In this document: positions 21,676 to 32,472 of the stretch, piece after piece
Layout of the letters: the number at the start of each line of letters is the position of its first letter
How positions within the stretch are numbered: the first letter of the stretch is position 1
DNA from: Brenneria salicis ATCC 15712 = DSM 30166
GTDB lineage: Bacteria > Pseudomonadota > Gammaproteobacteria > Enterobacterales > Enterobacteriaceae
Direction: 5' to 3'
NCBI RefSeq assembly: GCF_003315515.1
Contig: NZ_QNRY01000020.1
Coordinates: 1-60,229 of the forward strand
Length of the DNA: 60,229 bases
Notes under the pieces: generated by a model
What the model was told of the DNA's origin: nothing
Database searches by the model: none
Seen by the model: only the letters and a program-made list of their open reading frames with translations
Translations under genes and position numbers: made by a program

Positions 21676-22569
21676 CTACTCAAGCCAGGGCGCAAGCTCA
21701 CGTGACGCGATATCAAAAAGTTGCCGATCCAGTTGTCCGGTGTGGATGTAGCGGGAAACGGCTTCCCAGATGACATACAACCAGCGCCGGTACACAAAGG
21801 ATTCCGCCACCGGCGCTTTCTTCAGGTAGTGATATAACAACTGTTGCGGCATCCCTGACCCACAAAGCCGGAAGAGCTCATACTCTCTGGGCGCCCAAAG
21901 CATCATTCCCGGATTAATCATCGCCAGTAATTGATCAGTGCGAGCGTCCTTCAACATACTCCGCAACGAGAGATTGCCGTGCACCAACACACAATTGTCA
22001 TGAAAATCATCAAATAATGCGGGTAATTCCTGACGGGTACGATATAACAGGCTGCGATCAGCTTGCGTTAACTGCGGTGCGGTAATATTGAGCAATGTGG
22101 ACCACAACACTTCCAGACGCTGCTGATACCAGCTAAACCAATCATTTTCCTGTGTGCTATCAACAGAGCCGACACAGCTATGACTATCAATACGATGCCA
22201 GGCCAGCACATCATCCACGATTTGGTCCATTAGCAGCGTCCAGCGCTGTGTGGTGCGGGTCGGCGCTTCAACCGATACCCCACGCAGGCGCTCGATCAGC
22301 AGCAGTTCTTTATAAGGCGCTTGCTGGGTAATGACCAGACCGTAGACCGTCGGCAGGCGAACATCGCCTTCACGCGCCAGCATGGACAACTTATACGCTT
22401 CCTGCTGAGCAACCCCTTGACATATATAGCTTTTAGCGAGTAAAGGAATAGCATGACCTTCTTTATCGTACAAAGCATATAAATCCGCATAGGGTTGCTC
22501 GCTAATCCGTTCAAGACGGCTCAGGCTTTCCCCTAATACCGTGCTTAATTCCGATTTCAACTGTTCCAT
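21676..22569 (-). CDS. ycbJ: YcbJ, protein-kinase-like (aminoglycoside phosphotransferase fold)
   Basis: This is the orthologue of E. coli YcbJ, of unknown function. It has 297 residues, as in E. coli. The fold is related to aminoglycoside phosphotransferases and kinases: LLIERLRGVSVEAP and the NCVLVHGNLSLRSML segment resemble the catalytic loop, though H-G-N replaces the usual H-G-D. The ATG at 22569 is preferred over a TTG at 22578 because the E. coli protein starts MEQL. It is convergent with the elyC remnant, with no gap after the elyC stop. Confidence 0.88.
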   Translation of the reverse strand: MEQLKSELSTVLGESLSRLERISEQPYADLYALYDKEGHAIPLLAKSYICQGVAQQEAYKLSMLAREGDVRLPTVYGLVITQQAPYKELLLIERLRGVSVEAPTRTTQRWTLLMDQIVDDVLAWHRIDSHSCVGSVDSTQENDWFSWYQQRLEVLWSTLLNITAPQLTQADRSLLYRTRQELPALFDDFHDNCVLVHGNLSLRSMLKDARTDQLLAMINPGMMLWAPREYELFRLCGSGMPQQLLYHYLKKAPVAESFVYRRWLYVIWEAVSRYIHTGQLDRQLFDIASRELAPWLE

Positions 22570-22782
22570 AAACGGCAAAACCTCGACTGAGCAGAAGCGA
22601 CCCGGTTGTCATGATGCGGTCAGCGGATGACAATTTCCCCAATGCAGATCAAATAAAACCAGATCAGTAATACTCACGTCAGACGGGCAACGCTTATGGA
22701 AAACACTTTTCCGTGCGTAAATAGAAGCCGGGCAATGTCGTCCGACATCAGACATTACCCGCAGAAAGCGTGCGCAAACAGC

Positions 22783-23577
22783 TTATTTGCGTTCGAATGC
22801 GCCCAGATCCGGCGCAGCGCCTTTATAATGATTCGCCATCAACTGCCGTACACGCGCTAAATCTTCTGGCGTATCCACCCCGACACTGGGGATCGCTTTT
22901 GCCACCGCGACATGAATTTTTTCGCCGTACCATAGCACACGCAGTTGCTCCAAAAGTTCAATTTGCTCAAGCTGGCTGGGCGGCCAACTGACATAGCGCC
23001 GGACGAACCCCGCGCGATACGCGTAGATACCAATATGCCGTAAGAAATGATCGCCGATGCTCTCTCTGGATTGAGCAAACCGCTCACGCTCCCAGGGTAT
23101 GGTCGCGCGTGAGAAATACAACGCATATCCTTCGGCATCCGTAACCACTTTTACCGCATTAGGATTAAACGCTACCTCACTGGTTTCTACCGGCACCGCC
23201 AGCGTCGCCATACCCGCACGGCAAGAAGCCAGATTTTCCGCAACCTGACGAATTATGACTGGCGGGATCAACGGTTCATCGCCCTGCACGTTCACGATAA
23301 TTTCGTCATCTGCAAAGTCATAGCGCTCAATGACCTCCGCCAGACGCTCTGTGCCGGAGTTATGCTCCGGGCGAGTCAAACAGACCTCTCCGCCCGCCTG
23401 CTGAACCGCAGCCTGAACATCAGGATGATCGGTGGCGACAATCACCCGCCGCGCCCCCGACTCCAGTGCTCTCGCCATCACATGGAGCACCATCGGTTTG
23501 CCATTAATATCCGCCAGCGGTTTACCGGGCAAGCGGCTTGATGCAAAGCGCGCTGGAATTATGACGGTGAAACTCAT
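22783..23577 (-). CDS. kdsB: CMP-Kdo synthetase (3-deoxy-manno-octulosonate cytidylyltransferase)
   Basis: KdsB activates Kdo with CTP to make CMP-Kdo for lipopolysaccharide inner core. The nucleotide-binding N-terminus [20 protein letters not shown] and the [10 protein letters not shown] motif are clear. The protein is 264 residues against 248 in E. coli; the extra residues form a C-terminal tail after [15 protein letters not shown]. The start overlaps the ycaR stop by four bases. Confidence 0.97.
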   Translation of the reverse strand: MSFTVIIPARFASSRLPGKPLADINGKPMVLHVMARALESGARRVIVATDHPDVQAAVQQAGGEVCLTRPEHNSGTERLAEVIERYDFADDEIIVNVQGDEPLIPPVIIRQVAENLASCRAGMATLAVPVETSEVAFNPNAVKVVTDAEGYALYFSRATIPWERERFAQSRESIGDHFLRHIGIYAYRAGFVRRYVSWPPSQLEQIELLEQLRVLWYGEKIHVAVAKAIPSVGVDTPEDLARVRQLMANHYKGAAPDLGAFERK

Positions 23578-23756
23578 TGTGTTATCTCATCGGCACCCAG
23601 AGCACGCGCTTCACTCTCCAGCAAAACGGGGATGTCATCACGAACCGGATAAGCCAGACCATCAACCTTGCATATCAGTTCCAGCTTCTCTTTATTGAAG
23701 TACAAACGTCCGTTACAAACCGGACAGGCAACAATCTCAAGTAAACGGTGATCCAT
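23574..23756 (-). CDS. ycaR: YcaR, UPF0434 small Trm112-like protein
   Basis: A 60-residue protein, identical in length to E. coli YcaR. It begins [16 protein letters not shown] with a CPVC pair at residues 11-14 and ends with [16 protein letters not shown], typical of Trm112/UPF0434 proteins; the function is unknown. GGAGG precedes the ATG at 23756. It lies between lpxK and kdsB and overlaps kdsB by four bases; only about 100 bases separate it from lpxK, so ycaQ, found here in E. coli, is absent. Confidence 0.93.
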   Translation of the reverse strand: MDHRLLEIVACPVCNGRLYFNKEKLELICKVDGLAYPVRDDIPVLLESEARALGADEITQ

Positions 23757-23857
23757 GCTTCCTCCATCATAGAAGCTAACAGGGTTATAACCAGACCGCC
23801 GGCGCATTTACCCGGCAATACAATTACTGCGGTCGAGGTGGTGGTGGTGATCGTTTA

Positions 23858-24859
23858 TCACCGCAGAAGCGGGGAACTCTTATTCAATACCGTTCCCAGC
23901 AAGCGGAGCAATTGCGTCGCTTGCGGTTCCGACAACGTGGCGTCAATCGGGAGATACCACCAATTGGCGCGGGCGAATGTCCTGCACTTGACGGCATCTT
24001 TCTCCGTCATTAACAACGGCTGTCGGTCATCAGCGGTCAACGCCTGAAGCTGCTCCGGCTGATAATTTTGATGATCGGCAAAGGCGATTTCACGCGCAAT
24101 ATTGACGCCGGACTGACGCAGTGTGGCGAAAAAACGCGGGGGATGTCCAATGCCCGCCATCGCCACGACATTTTGCAACTGTGCGACATCGCATTTTTCA
24201 CCGGACAGCAGATTGGTCGCCATACCGACAGTCAACGTCATGCCGATTTCCCCTTCACGAGGCATGCCGCCGTTCACAATAATCGCATCCACCGACCTCA
24301 AGCGACTTTCCCGCTCCCGCATGGGGCCTGCGGGTAGCCACCAGCCATTGCCGAAACGTCGAATACCGTCCACCACCACTAACTCGATATCACGTTCCAA
24401 CGCATAATGCTGTAGCCCGTCGTCAGTGATGACCACATCCAGAGAATAATGCGCCAATAACGTTTGTACCGCCAGACGACGTTCCGGCGCCACGGCAACC
24501 GGCGCCCCGGTACGTTGATAAATTAGTACCGGTTCATCACCGGCTTGCGAGGTCGTCACACCCTCATCAATCAACAAGGGATAATGATCCGCTTTGCCGC
24601 CATAACCGCGGGATACCACACCAACCCGATAGCCTTTTTTCTGTAGCTGCTCGACCAACCAGATCACCACCGGGGTTTTCCCGCTGCCGCCGGCAGTCAG
24701 ATTGCCCACCACCACCACCGGTAGCGGCGCATGCCAGCTTTTACGCCAGCCCCAGCGATAGCTTTGGCGGATAAGGAATGTCACGCCCCCGTATAACAGT
24801 GAGAGAGGAAGTAATAGCCAATAAATCGGCGAGCGGCCCGACCAGATACGTTCAATCAT
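23858..24859 (-). CDS. lpxK: Tetraacyldisaccharide 4'-kinase
   Basis: LpxK phosphorylates the 4' position of tetraacyldisaccharide-1-phosphate to form lipid IVA, at the inner membrane. The 333 residues compare with 328 in E. coli. An N-terminal hydrophobic segment (about residues 12-30) is followed by the P-loop [12 protein letters not shown] (about residues 52-63) and SRGYGGK. The start overlaps the msbA stop by four bases, so the flippase and the kinase are translationally coupled. Confidence 0.97.
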   Translation of the reverse strand: MIERIWSGRSPIYWLLLPLSLLYGGVTFLIRQSYRWGWRKSWHAPLPVVVVGNLTAGGSGKTPVVIWLVEQLQKKGYRVGVVSRGYGGKADHYPLLIDEGVTTSQAGDEPVLIYQRTGAPVAVAPERRLAVQTLLAHYSLDVVITDDGLQHYALERDIELVVVDGIRRFGNGWWLPAGPMRERESRLRSVDAIIVNGGMPREGEIGMTLTVGMATNLLSGEKCDVAQLQNVVAMAGIGHPPRFFATLRQSGVNIAREIAFADHQNYQPEQLQALTADDRQPLLMTEKDAVKCRTFARANWWYLPIDATLSEPQATQLLRLLGTVLNKSSPLLR

Positions 24860-26604
24860 ACGCCAAACTGCATTTTATGTAGCTGAGCATAAGCGCCATT
24901 ATTGGCCAGTAACGCGGCATGCTCGCCGCGTTCAATAATACGTCCATCTTCAACAACCAGAATTTCGTCAGCATTTTCAATGGTGGAAAGACGGTGCGCG
25001 ATAACCAGCGCGGTACGATCTCTTTGCAACTCGTCCAGCGCCGCCTGAATAGCCCGCTCAGATTCCGTATCCAATGCTGATGTCGCTTCATCCAGCACCA
25101 GAATCGGACAATCCCGCAGCAGCGCACGCGCAATCGCGATACGCTGGCGCTGCCCCCCGGAAAGCAGCACGCCGTTCTCGCCAATCATGGTATCGAGCCC
25201 ATGCTCCATCTTGCCGATGAAGTCCATCGCATGCGCCATGGTCGCCGCGCGTTCGATTTCCTCACGGCTGTAGCGATCATTACAGGCATAGGCAATATTA
25301 TTGGCGATGGTGTCATTAAACAGATGCACATTCTGGGAAACCAATGCCACCTGATTACGCAGCGAAGGCAATGTATATTCACGCAGATCGTGGCCGTCCA
25401 GCAGAATTTCGCCTGACTGGATGTCATAAAAACGCGTGATCAGATTAGCAATCGTCGATTTACCGGAGCCGGAGCGCCCAACCAGCGCCACCGTTTTTCC
25501 CGGTGGAATATGCAGGCTGATATTATCCAGCGCCAGGTTCTCTCTTCCCGGATAGGAAAAACTGACATGGCGGAATTCGAGATCGCCTTTCGCCCGGTCA
25601 ATCTCCAGTTTGCCGTTATCTTTTTCCTGCTCCATATCCAGAATGGCAAACAATGTCTGGCATGCGGCCATTCCGCGCTGAAACTGCGCATTGACATTGG
25701 TCAATGACTTCAATGGGCGCATCAGCGCAATCATGGAAGAGAACACGACGGTGATCGTTCCTGCCGTCAGCGTTTCCATAACGCTGGGGAAACTGGCGGC
25801 ATACAGCACGAAGGCCAGCGCCAACGACGCGATCAATTGAATAATCGGGTCAGAGATCGAGGAAGCCGAAACCAGCTTCATGCCCTGTTGCCGCATACGG
25901 TTGCTGACCTTATCAAACCGTTTGCCTTCCACGGCCTGACCGCCAAAAATCAGCACTTCTTTATGACCTTTCAACATCTGCTCGGCGCTGATGGTCACAT
26001 TTCCCATGGTGTCCTGCATGCTTTTACTGATATTACGAAAGCGTTTGGAGACGACACGAATGGCAATCGACACAATAGGCGCAATGACAATCAGAATGAT
26101 GGAAAGCTGCCAACTGTAATAAAACATCAGAATGAACAGGCCAAGGATCGAAGCCCCCTCCCTGACGACGGTAATCAGCGCATTGGAAGAGGACGCCGCC
26201 ACCTGTTCCGAATCATAGGTGATACGGGATAAAAGCGTTCCCGTTGATTGTTGGTCGAAAAAAGAGACGGGCATGCCCATCATGTGAGAAAACAAGCGGC
26301 GACGCATGTTCATCACCACCTGGCCGGAAACCCAGGCCACGCAGTAACTGGACACAAAACCGGAAACGCCGCGCATCAACATCAGGCCAATTACCGCCAA
26401 CGGCATCCAGACCAGTATTGTTCGATCGGCTTTACCAAAGCCTTCATCCAGCAAGGGCTTGAGCAGAGACAGCATCAACGTATCGCCAGCCGCATTAATA
26501 ATCAGCGCGATCGCGGCCACAATTAGTCCCGCTTTAAAAGGAGAGATCATCGGCCATAGGCGACGGAATGTCTGCCAGGTGGAGAGATCTTTATCATTCA
26601 GCAT
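24856..26604 (-). CDS. msbA: Lipid A ABC exporter MsbA
   Basis: MsbA flips lipid A-core across the inner membrane as a homodimeric ABC exporter. With the start at 26604 ([17 protein letters not shown]) it has 582 residues, the same as E. coli. Six transmembrane helices lie in residues about 20-310; the nucleotide-binding domain has Walker A GRSGSGKS, signature LSGGQRQR and Walker [13 protein letters not shown]. An in-frame ATG at 26649 overlaps the comEC stop but adds residues not found in the family. Confidence 0.98.
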   Translation of the reverse strand: MLNDKDLSTWQTFRRLWPMISPFKAGLIVAAIALIINAAGDTLMLSLLKPLLDEGFGKADRTILVWMPLAVIGLMLMRGVSGFVSSYCVAWVSGQVVMNMRRRLFSHMMGMPVSFFDQQSTGTLLSRITYDSEQVAASSSNALITVVREGASILGLFILMFYYSWQLSIILIVIAPIVSIAIRVVSKRFRNISKSMQDTMGNVTISAEQMLKGHKEVLIFGGQAVEGKRFDKVSNRMRQQGMKLVSASSISDPIIQLIASLALAFVLYAASFPSVMETLTAGTITVVFSSMIALMRPLKSLTNVNAQFQRGMAACQTLFAILDMEQEKDNGKLEIDRAKGDLEFRHVSFSYPGRENLALDNISLHIPPGKTVALVGRSGSGKSTIANLITRFYDIQSGEILLDGHDLREYTLPSLRNQVALVSQNVHLFNDTIANNIAYACNDRYSREEIERAATMAHAMDFIGKMEHGLDTMIGENGVLLSGGQRQRIAIARALLRDCPILVLDEATSALDTESERAIQAALDELQRDRTALVIAHRLSTIENADEILVVEDGRIIERGEHAALLANNGAYAQLHKMQFGV

Positions 26605-26641
26605 GCAATAAACCTGAGCCAGAAAGAAATAGCCGCCTATT

Positions 26642-28921
26642 TTACTCATTATAACGCTTTACGCCAAACCACTGATGATACCAACGGGGCGATATTTGTT
26701 GCCTGAAGCGCAATATCCGCCATGAATCGTTGTAAAAACGCGCACTAAGTTGTCCCGATGTGGCGGTATCCAGCCATTCATAACCCTGTTGCCGATAGCG
26801 CTCGACAATTTTTATCGACGGCAGTCGCCACGGGTTGTAGCGTGCAGCGGAAGCCGCGACGTATCGTGCATTAACCGCCCGGATAAAGGGCGGCGAGGAA
26901 GAGGTCTTGCTGCCATGATGAGGAATTTGTAACAAATCCGCCGCTAACGCGCCTCTTTGCCATTTAATCAATTGCTTTTCCGCTTCAGACTCAATATCGC
27001 CGGTCAGCAAAACCCGATATTTGCCATCATCAATGCGTATCACGCATGAATCATTATTCTCTGCTCCGGCCACACGCGTTGTCGGCCATAACACGGTGAA
27101 GGTTAATCCCTGCCAGTTCCATACGTCCCCTTGCGAACAGGACGAACGCCCCGGCTGATTATAGGAACGGTAAACCGTGGCGGAGGGATAGGCCTGACGC
27201 ACTTTCTCCAGTCCCCCAGCGTGATCCATATGGCCATGACTCAGAATGATTTTTTCCAGACTCAGTCCACGCCAGCGCAAATAAGGCAATATTTCTCTCG
27301 TTGCCATATCGCCCCCTGGCCACCGGCTTCCGGTATCGTACAGCACCGCTTTTCCATTACGCTCGATGACAATTGCCAGCCCATGCCCCACATCCAACAT
27401 ATCGACGCGCCAGTTGGCTGAATCATTTTTCATGCGGGACACCATAAGCAGCACGATCAACGCACCCAACGTGCCGGGATAGCTTTTCCACCATGCAAAA
27501 CGCCAGACAGCCACCATCATCCAACCCGTCAGGCTGCCAATCAGCAAGGAGCCATCAAGATATACCCAGCCGCTCTGCAAATAAGAAAGCGGTACGAACA
27601 CCGCGTTCAATGACCAGTCTCCCAGCCGCCACAACCAGTCACTCAAGGCAGGGAGCGACATCAGCGGTAGGGCCAGTAAAACAAGCGGCGTGGTAATAAA
27701 TGAAACCACCGGCACCGCCCATAGATTGGCGGGCAGAGACATCAGGCTGAATCCGTGAAACAGCGCCAGCTGCAACGGCATCAGCAACAGGGTAATACCG
27801 GTTTGCAGATGTATCCAGCGTAACCAGAACCAGCGCGCTCGAGTCTGACAGCGCACAGGCAGCGGCGCCCATTGGAACCAGAAAATAAGCGCGGCCACAG
27901 CCAGACAGGAGAGCCAGAAACTATCGGACAACACGCTGATTGGATCGCATAGCAAAATCATTGCCACACACCATAACCAGACTTGCCACGGCGAACAGAG
28001 CACTCCGCTGATTTTCAACGCCAGCCAGACGGAAAGCGCCAATGCCGCCCTGACCGCAGGCGGATTGCCGCCCGCCAACCAGACATAGCCCCAGGCAATC
28101 AACACGCTGGTCAGCAATGGCAACCGATAACCGATCCAATGGACAGGCAAACCAAATTGTATCGCCCGCGCCAACAGCCAGCCGAATCCGGCGGCCAACG
28201 CAATATGCAGGCCGGAAATCGACATCAGATGCATGGTTCCGGTTTGCTGTAACCGGGCCTTGATTTTGGGATCGACGGTTTTCATTTCACCGAAGGCCAA
28301 CGCCAGCAAAATAGCACGCCACGGCAACGTCGCCGTTTGCCGCTCCGCCTGCAAGATCACACGCTGGCGCATGTCGCATTCGGCCTCCATGATCCGCGCT
28401 GAGAGAATTTTCCCCGCCAACGGCTGGCGTTTCGCTATCTCCCAGCGTTGGCGATCGAATCCGCCTTCATTCAGTCGGCTATGAACAGGACGCAACTGCG
28501 CAGTGACCGCCCACCGTTGACCGCCGCACCAGTTACGCATAACGTTCGCCAGCGTGATCTGTGCATAAAGCGGAGGAAACACCCAGCGTTGATTCACCTT
28601 CTCCAACCTGACAAGCACCTGATTTTCATCAAACCCGGCAAAACTGACGCTGCTAATGGCGACCACGGCATCAACGGTTCCTTGCGCCAGTTGATCCACT
28701 TGCTTTAGCAACGTCTGGGCCGTTAAGCCAGCCCAACAGAAACTGAAAAGCGCAACGGCAATGACGGCGAACCAGCACGACTTGTTGTTTAACCAGACGA
28801 TGCAAGACAGGCTTAACCCCGCCCATAATAGCTCGCTTGCCGGTAATGCCGGCAGGATCAGCAACGGTAAAACGCCGAGAATAGCGGCCATACTCAGGAT
28901 ACTCACCGATACGCGCTTCAT
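26642..28921 (-). CDS. comEC: ComEC/Rec2-family DNA channel protein
   Basis: This is the orthologue of E. coli YcaI/ComEC, the inner-membrane protein of the DNA uptake machinery. It has 759 residues. Hydrophobic segments occur at the N-terminus, then an OB-like region, a competence domain with multiple helices (about residues 210-500) and a C-terminal metallo-beta-lactamase domain with [12 protein letters not shown] and a final [10 protein letters not shown]. Its stop overlaps the msbA frame, so comEC, msbA and lpxK form one operon. Competence function has not been shown for this organism. Confidence 0.94.
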   Translation of the reverse strand: MKRVSVSILSMAAILGVLPLLILPALPASELLWAGLSLSCIVWLNNKSCWFAVIAVALFSFCWAGLTAQTLLKQVDQLAQGTVDAVVAISSVSFAGFDENQVLVRLEKVNQRWVFPPLYAQITLANVMRNWCGGQRWAVTAQLRPVHSRLNEGGFDRQRWEIAKRQPLAGKILSARIMEAECDMRQRVILQAERQTATLPWRAILLALAFGEMKTVDPKIKARLQQTGTMHLMSISGLHIALAAGFGWLLARAIQFGLPVHWIGYRLPLLTSVLIAWGYVWLAGGNPPAVRAALALSVWLALKISGVLCSPWQVWLWCVAMILLCDPISVLSDSFWLSCLAVAALIFWFQWAPLPVRCQTRARWFWLRWIHLQTGITLLLMPLQLALFHGFSLMSLPANLWAVPVVSFITTPLVLLALPLMSLPALSDWLWRLGDWSLNAVFVPLSYLQSGWVYLDGSLLIGSLTGWMMVAVWRFAWWKSYPGTLGALIVLLMVSRMKNDSANWRVDMLDVGHGLAIVIERNGKAVLYDTGSRWPGGDMATREILPYLRWRGLSLEKIILSHGHMDHAGGLEKVRQAYPSATVYRSYNQPGRSSCSQGDVWNWQGLTFTVLWPTTRVAGAENNDSCVIRIDDGKYRVLLTGDIESEAEKQLIKWQRGALAADLLQIPHHGSKTSSSPPFIRAVNARYVAASAARYNPWRLPSIKIVERYRQQGYEWLDTATSGQLSARFYNDSWRILRFRQQISPRWYHQWFGVKRYNE

Positions 28922-28972
28922 TTACCCCCCACATCCCGGTTTGGGTTCCGACGGTTCTGCGATGCAGATATT

Positions 28973-29047
28973 TTTCAAAGCTTTTGATTTCAGGACATTC
29001 AATTTCAAAGCTTCTGATTTCAAAGCATCCAATTTCAAAAATCTGGC
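28973..29047. repeat. Five degenerate 15-bp tandem repeats
   Basis: Units starting TTTCA recur every 15 bases: TTTCAAAGCTTTTGA, TTTCAGGACATTCAA, TTTCAAAGCTTCTGA, TTTCAAAGCATCCAA and TTTCAAAAATCTGGC. Units 1 and 3 are nearly identical, suggesting a 30-bp higher-order duplication. Translated, they give alternating Phe-containing pentapeptides in both directions, but no start, ribosome-binding site or full-length gene supports coding. Confidence 0.8.
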
Positions 29048-29225
29048 GCCGCAAAAACAGTGTGTTACAACCTTCACTCAGCGCCTAGCTCATCAGGGGA
29101 TTATTGGAATCCATTACGCAGCCATTGTTGGTCGTTACAGTCAGTTGCAAACAGCGTGCAAAACGCGGTGCGTTTTTACACGGCGATCAGGAGGGATGAC
29201 AATGGTGGATTTTGTGATACCAGCA

Positions 29226-29253
29226 AAAAGGGACCGCTTACGCGATCCCTTTA
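29226..29253 (-). terminator. Rho-independent terminator of yeeX
   Basis: On the minus strand an AAAGGGATCG / CGGTCCCTTT stem with a short loop is followed by T residues, 40 bases past the yeeX stop. Confidence 0.75.
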
Positions 29254-29294
29254 GCTAATGCAGTCCTGTCGGCAGACAGAACAAAGAGGAAGGA

Positions 29295-29612
29295 TTATTT
29301 TACTTCGCCCATGGCTTTCAGTTTCCGGGACAATTCACGCCGTTCTTTCGACAAATCCGCATTTTTGATGATGTAATCATCAACACGATCTTCATAATCA
29401 CCACGCATATTGGCGATAATGTTTTGTACGTCCTTAATGGTCATACCCGGTTTCAGATACTCACTCAGGTTATCTAGCAGTAAAACGCGCTTCTGGTTGT
29501 CACGGATTTTCTTTTCGTTATCAGCAATTTCACGTTGCAGTTTATTTTTGCGACGGAACATACGCACAAATTCCAGAACATCCTGGAAACACGGCTTAGT
29601 ATCCTTATCCAT
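29295..29612 (-). CDS. yeeX: YeeX, DUF496 family coiled-coil protein
   Basis: A 105-residue predicted coiled-coil protein matching E. coli YeeX (109 residues), function unknown. The family core [20 protein letters not shown] and [19 protein letters not shown] is clear. The ATG at 29612 is preceded by AAGGG. In E. coli yeeX lies in the sbcB-his neighbourhood, so this is the first marker of that block here. Confidence 0.92.
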   Translation of the reverse strand: MDKDTKPCFQDVLEFVRMFRRKNKLQREIADNEKKIRDNQKRVLLLDNLSEYLKPGMTIKDVQNIIANMRGDYEDRVDDYIIKNADLSKERRELSRKLKAMGEVK

Positions 29613-29738
29613 TTCTTTACCCTTACTTAAGTCATACATAGATTCTTTATGCGTCCACCATACAGGTTAACCCCATAATCTTTCAAGTTACAGGTGGATT
29701 GCCGTCGATGACCGGCAGTTTGTTCCGCAACCGATTAA

Positions 29739-30497
29739 TTACTGATAATACACAGCAATGCGCTGATTATGAACCTGCTCAATCACCACTTCAGTATCAA
29801 AAATATCCGCCAGGATCTCGGACATCATAATCTCTTCCGGTTTGCCGCTGTAGATAATCTGTCCTTGTCGCATGGCGATGATGTAATCAGAGTAAGCGGA
29901 AGCGAAATTGATGTCGTGAATAACCAGAACGACGGTTTTACTCAGTTCATCCGCGGCGCGACGAATTTGTTTCATCATTGCCACCGCATGCTTCATATCC
30001 AGATTGTTCAGCGGTTCGTCCAACAGGACATATTCGGTATCCTGACACAACACCATTGCTACATAAGCGCGCTGACGCTGGCCGCCGGAAAGTTCATCCA
30101 AAAAACGATCTTTCAATTCGGACAGGTTAAGAAACGCTAATGCCGCGGCGATGCGTTTATGGTCATCCGTATTCAGACGCCCTTTGGTATAAGGATAGCG
30201 CCCAAACCCGACCAGTTCCTCAACCGTTAACCGACTGGCGAACTGGTTTTCCTGTCGCAACACGGACAGACAGGCCGCCAGTTTATCGCTCGGCGTGGTC
30301 GACACATCCATGCCGTTGACGCTGACTCGCCCCTGATCGGCGTCTAACAGACGGCTGACGATAGATAACAACGTCGATTTCCCGGCACCATTCGGGCCAA
30401 TAATCGACGTGACGCCACCTCGCGGGATGGTCGCGGTGACGTTTTTCAATATCGCCGCCTTGTTGTAAGTTTTGGTGACATTGTCGATTTCAATCAC
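29739..30497 (-). CDS. Ferric siderophore ABC importer, ATP-binding subunit (FatE/VctC-like)
   Basis: This cytoplasmic ATPase would drive iron-siderophore import. The 252 residues contain Walker A GPNGAGKS (residues 34-41), signature LSGGQRQRA and Walker B YVLLDEPLNNLD. Similarity is to the FatE/VctC/YclP/CeuD branch, which serves catecholate or mixed siderophores such as petrobactin, vibriobactin and anguibactin. It overlaps the upstream permease by four bases. The real substrate cannot be told from sequence. Confidence 0.9.
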   Translation of the reverse strand: MIEIDNVTKTYNKAAILKNVTATIPRGGVTSIIGPNGAGKSTLLSIVSRLLDADQGRVSVNGMDVSTTPSDKLAACLSVLRQENQFASRLTVEELVGFGRYPYTKGRLNTDDHKRIAAALAFLNLSELKDRFLDELSGGQRQRAYVAMVLCQDTEYVLLDEPLNNLDMKHAVAMMKQIRRAADELSKTVVLVIHDINFASAYSDYIIAMRQGQIIYSGKPEEIMMSEILADIFDTEVVIEQVHNQRIAVYYQ

Positions 30498-31501
30498 ACG
30501 GAAACCTTTTTAAGTAACAATAAGATAAACAAAGATCCCCCGATAAACTCAATGACGACGGACAACGCGCCCGCCATATTGAGCAGATGTTCCAGAACCA
30601 GTTGTCCCCCCACCAGCGCGATCACCGCCAACAGAAAAGCCCCCGTCAGCAAAAGGCGATGCTGGCCGGAACCCAGCACCAGATACGCCAGATTTGCGAC
30701 CATAAAACCGAGGAAGGTGAGCGGCCCTACCAGCGCGGTTGATATCGCCACCAGGACGGACACCAGCAGCAGGATGATCGTTACGCTGCGTTTATAGTCC
30801 ATCCCCAGATTGATGGCCGTATTACGCCCCAGGGCCAAGACATCAAAACGAAAACGCATACGCCAAATAACCAGAGCGACCAGCACGGTGATAATCGCGG
30901 ACAGCGCAATCAATTCAGGCGCCGCACGGGTAAAGGTGGCGAACATCCGGCCTTGCACAACGGCGAACTCGCTGGGAGTCAGTAAGCGTTGCATCAGATT
31001 CGACATACTGCGGAACAACGTGCCGCAGATGATCCCAACCAACAGCACCAGATGAAGATTGTCACGGCTGCCGGTAAATAACCAGCGATACAGGATCGCG
31101 GCAAACAGAACCAACAACACAGTTTCGAAAACAAACTTGCCCGCGATCCCCAGCCCAGGTATGCCGCCGCTGCCGAATATAAAAACCAACACCATTTGAA
31201 TGAGGATAAACAACATCTCAAATCCCATGATCGAGGGAGTCAATACGCGGTTGTTGGTGACGGTTTGAAACAATACTGTCGAGGCACTGGCGGCAAAGGC
31301 GACCAGCAACATGGTGGATAATATCAACCCGCGATGCACCATAATGTATCGCAGGTTGCTGCCGAGGTTGATGGTCATAAATATCACGATCAACACCAGT
31401 GATATTCCCGCCAGCCATATCAGCCGCTGGCGGGGAGGCTGACCGGCTCGCCCTGCGCCGACTACAGCCGGCATCGAGGTGTTACGTTCATTAACCGACA
31501 T
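30494..31501 (-). CDS. Ferric siderophore ABC importer, permease 2 (FatC-like)
   Basis: A 335-residue FecCD-family permease with about nine predicted membrane helices. The segment GPLTFLGFMVANLAYLVLG is the cytoplasmic coupling region typical of the family. It overlaps the preceding permease stop by about eleven bases and the ATPase start by four, so all are one operon. The N-terminal 25 residues are hydrophilic and less conserved. It appears intact, unlike its partner permease. Confidence 0.9.
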   Translation of the reverse strand: MSVNERNTSMPAVVGAGRAGQPPRQRLIWLAGISLVLIVIFMTINLGSNLRYIMVHRGLILSTMLLVAFAASASTVLFQTVTNNRVLTPSIMGFEMLFILIQMVLVFIFGSGGIPGLGIAGKFVFETVLLVLFAAILYRWLFTGSRDNLHLVLLVGIICGTLFRSMSNLMQRLLTPSEFAVVQGRMFATFTRAAPELIALSAIITVLVALVIWRMRFRFDVLALGRNTAINLGMDYKRSVTIILLLVSVLVAISTALVGPLTFLGFMVANLAYLVLGSGQHRLLLTGAFLLAVIALVGGQLVLEHLLNMAGALSVVIEFIGGSLFILLLLKKVSV

Positions 31502-32452
31502 GGCGTTTTTGGCTTAACAATAAAAGAAGGAAAACAGTGGCGCCGATAATGCCAAGGATCACGCTCACAGGAATTTCAAATGGATAGCGAATTACCCGGC
31601 TGATGATGTCGCAGAACAACACCAAACCACCGCCCAGCAGACACACCCAGGGAATGGTTTTACGCACGTTATCGCCGAGCGACATGCTGATTAGATTAGG
31701 CACGATAAGGCCGAGGAAAGGCAGATTGCCGACCACTACCACCACCACGCCACTGATAACCGCGATAATGGATAACCCCATCACCATCACCTGCCGGTAG
31801 TTGAGCCCGACGTTAACAGAAAATTCGCGTCCCATGCCCGCCACGGTAAAACGATCGGCAACCCAGCAGGCGAGCAGCGTCAGCAGTCCGACCAACCAGA
31901 GCAATTCATAACGTCCTTGCAGTACACCGGAGAAATCCCCGGCCTCCCAACTGCCCAATGCCTGCAACAGATCAAAATGCATGGCGCCGAAGGTCGTGAT
32001 CGCGTTAATCACCGCCCCCAGCATAATGCCCACCAACGGCACAACCAGTGCCGATTTAAGCACACCACCCGTCGCAGCAACATCATGAACAGCAAGGTGC
32101 CGCCCAGGGCAAACAAACTGGCGACGGTCATTTTAAGCAAAATAGACGCACCCGGCGCCAGCAGCATGACAACCAGCAATCCCAGACCGGCGGACTGCGT
32201 TGTGCCCGCCAGAGAGGGCTCAACAAAACGGTTCTGGGTCAGTAACTGCATAATCAGACCGGCCACGCTCATGGCGCTACCGGCCAGAAGCAAGGCCAGA
32301 GTACGCGGCACACGGCTGATAAAGAAAATATCGCGCATTGCCGGATCGGACCAGAGCGCCAGGAGGTTCACACGCCCCGCGCCGATGAACAGGCTGATGA
32401 CGATCATAGCGACCAGCAAACAGATGCCAAGCGAAAAGTAGAGAGGTTTCAT
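31491..32452 (-). pseudogene. Ferric siderophore ABC importer, permease 1 (FatD-like), frameshifted
   Basis: The first about 128 residues (from ATG 32452) match a FecCD-type permease, including RVPRTLALLLAGSAMSVAG and the following GLIMQLLTQNRF segment. The frame then breaks at 32061-32068 (GTGGTGTG on the coding strand). The remaining about 190 residues, starting LKSALVVPLVGIMLGAVINA and ending with the usual C-terminal LLLLSQKR, lie in another frame. One missing base explains it. The importer would be non-functional unless the frameshift is corrected or is a sequencing error. It lies 20 bases after the binding-protein gene. Confidence 0.9.
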
Positions 32453-32472
32453 TATCCTGCCGCAACCTACGG

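Larger units (their letters stand above)
28922..29294. other. comEC-yeeX intergenic region, no gene recognised
   Basis: 373 bases on the ihfB-distal side of the his-block insertion. It contains a 15-bp-period tandem repeat (28973-29047) and the yeeX terminator. Open frames on both strands cross it but are made of repeat translation or overlap comEC. In E. coli comEC is followed by ihfB; here this is the first junction of the translocated block. Confidence 0.7.

Noticed and set aside
22731..22759. Stem-loop GGGCAATGTC / GACATTACCC near the kdsB end
   Set aside because: It has a G-T pair and no T run; it might be a kdsB terminator but is too weak to list.
26605..26649. ATG at 26649 as the msbA start
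   Set aside because: The family start is at 26604 and the additional residues are not conserved.
28973..29047. Possible CRISPR array
   Set aside because: Units are 15 bp with no separate spacers and no cas genes are present.
28671..29258. Open frames giving Phe-rich pentapeptide strings on both strands
   Set aside because: The peptide pattern is a product of the 15-bp DNA repeats; there is no good start signal, and the frames overlap comEC.
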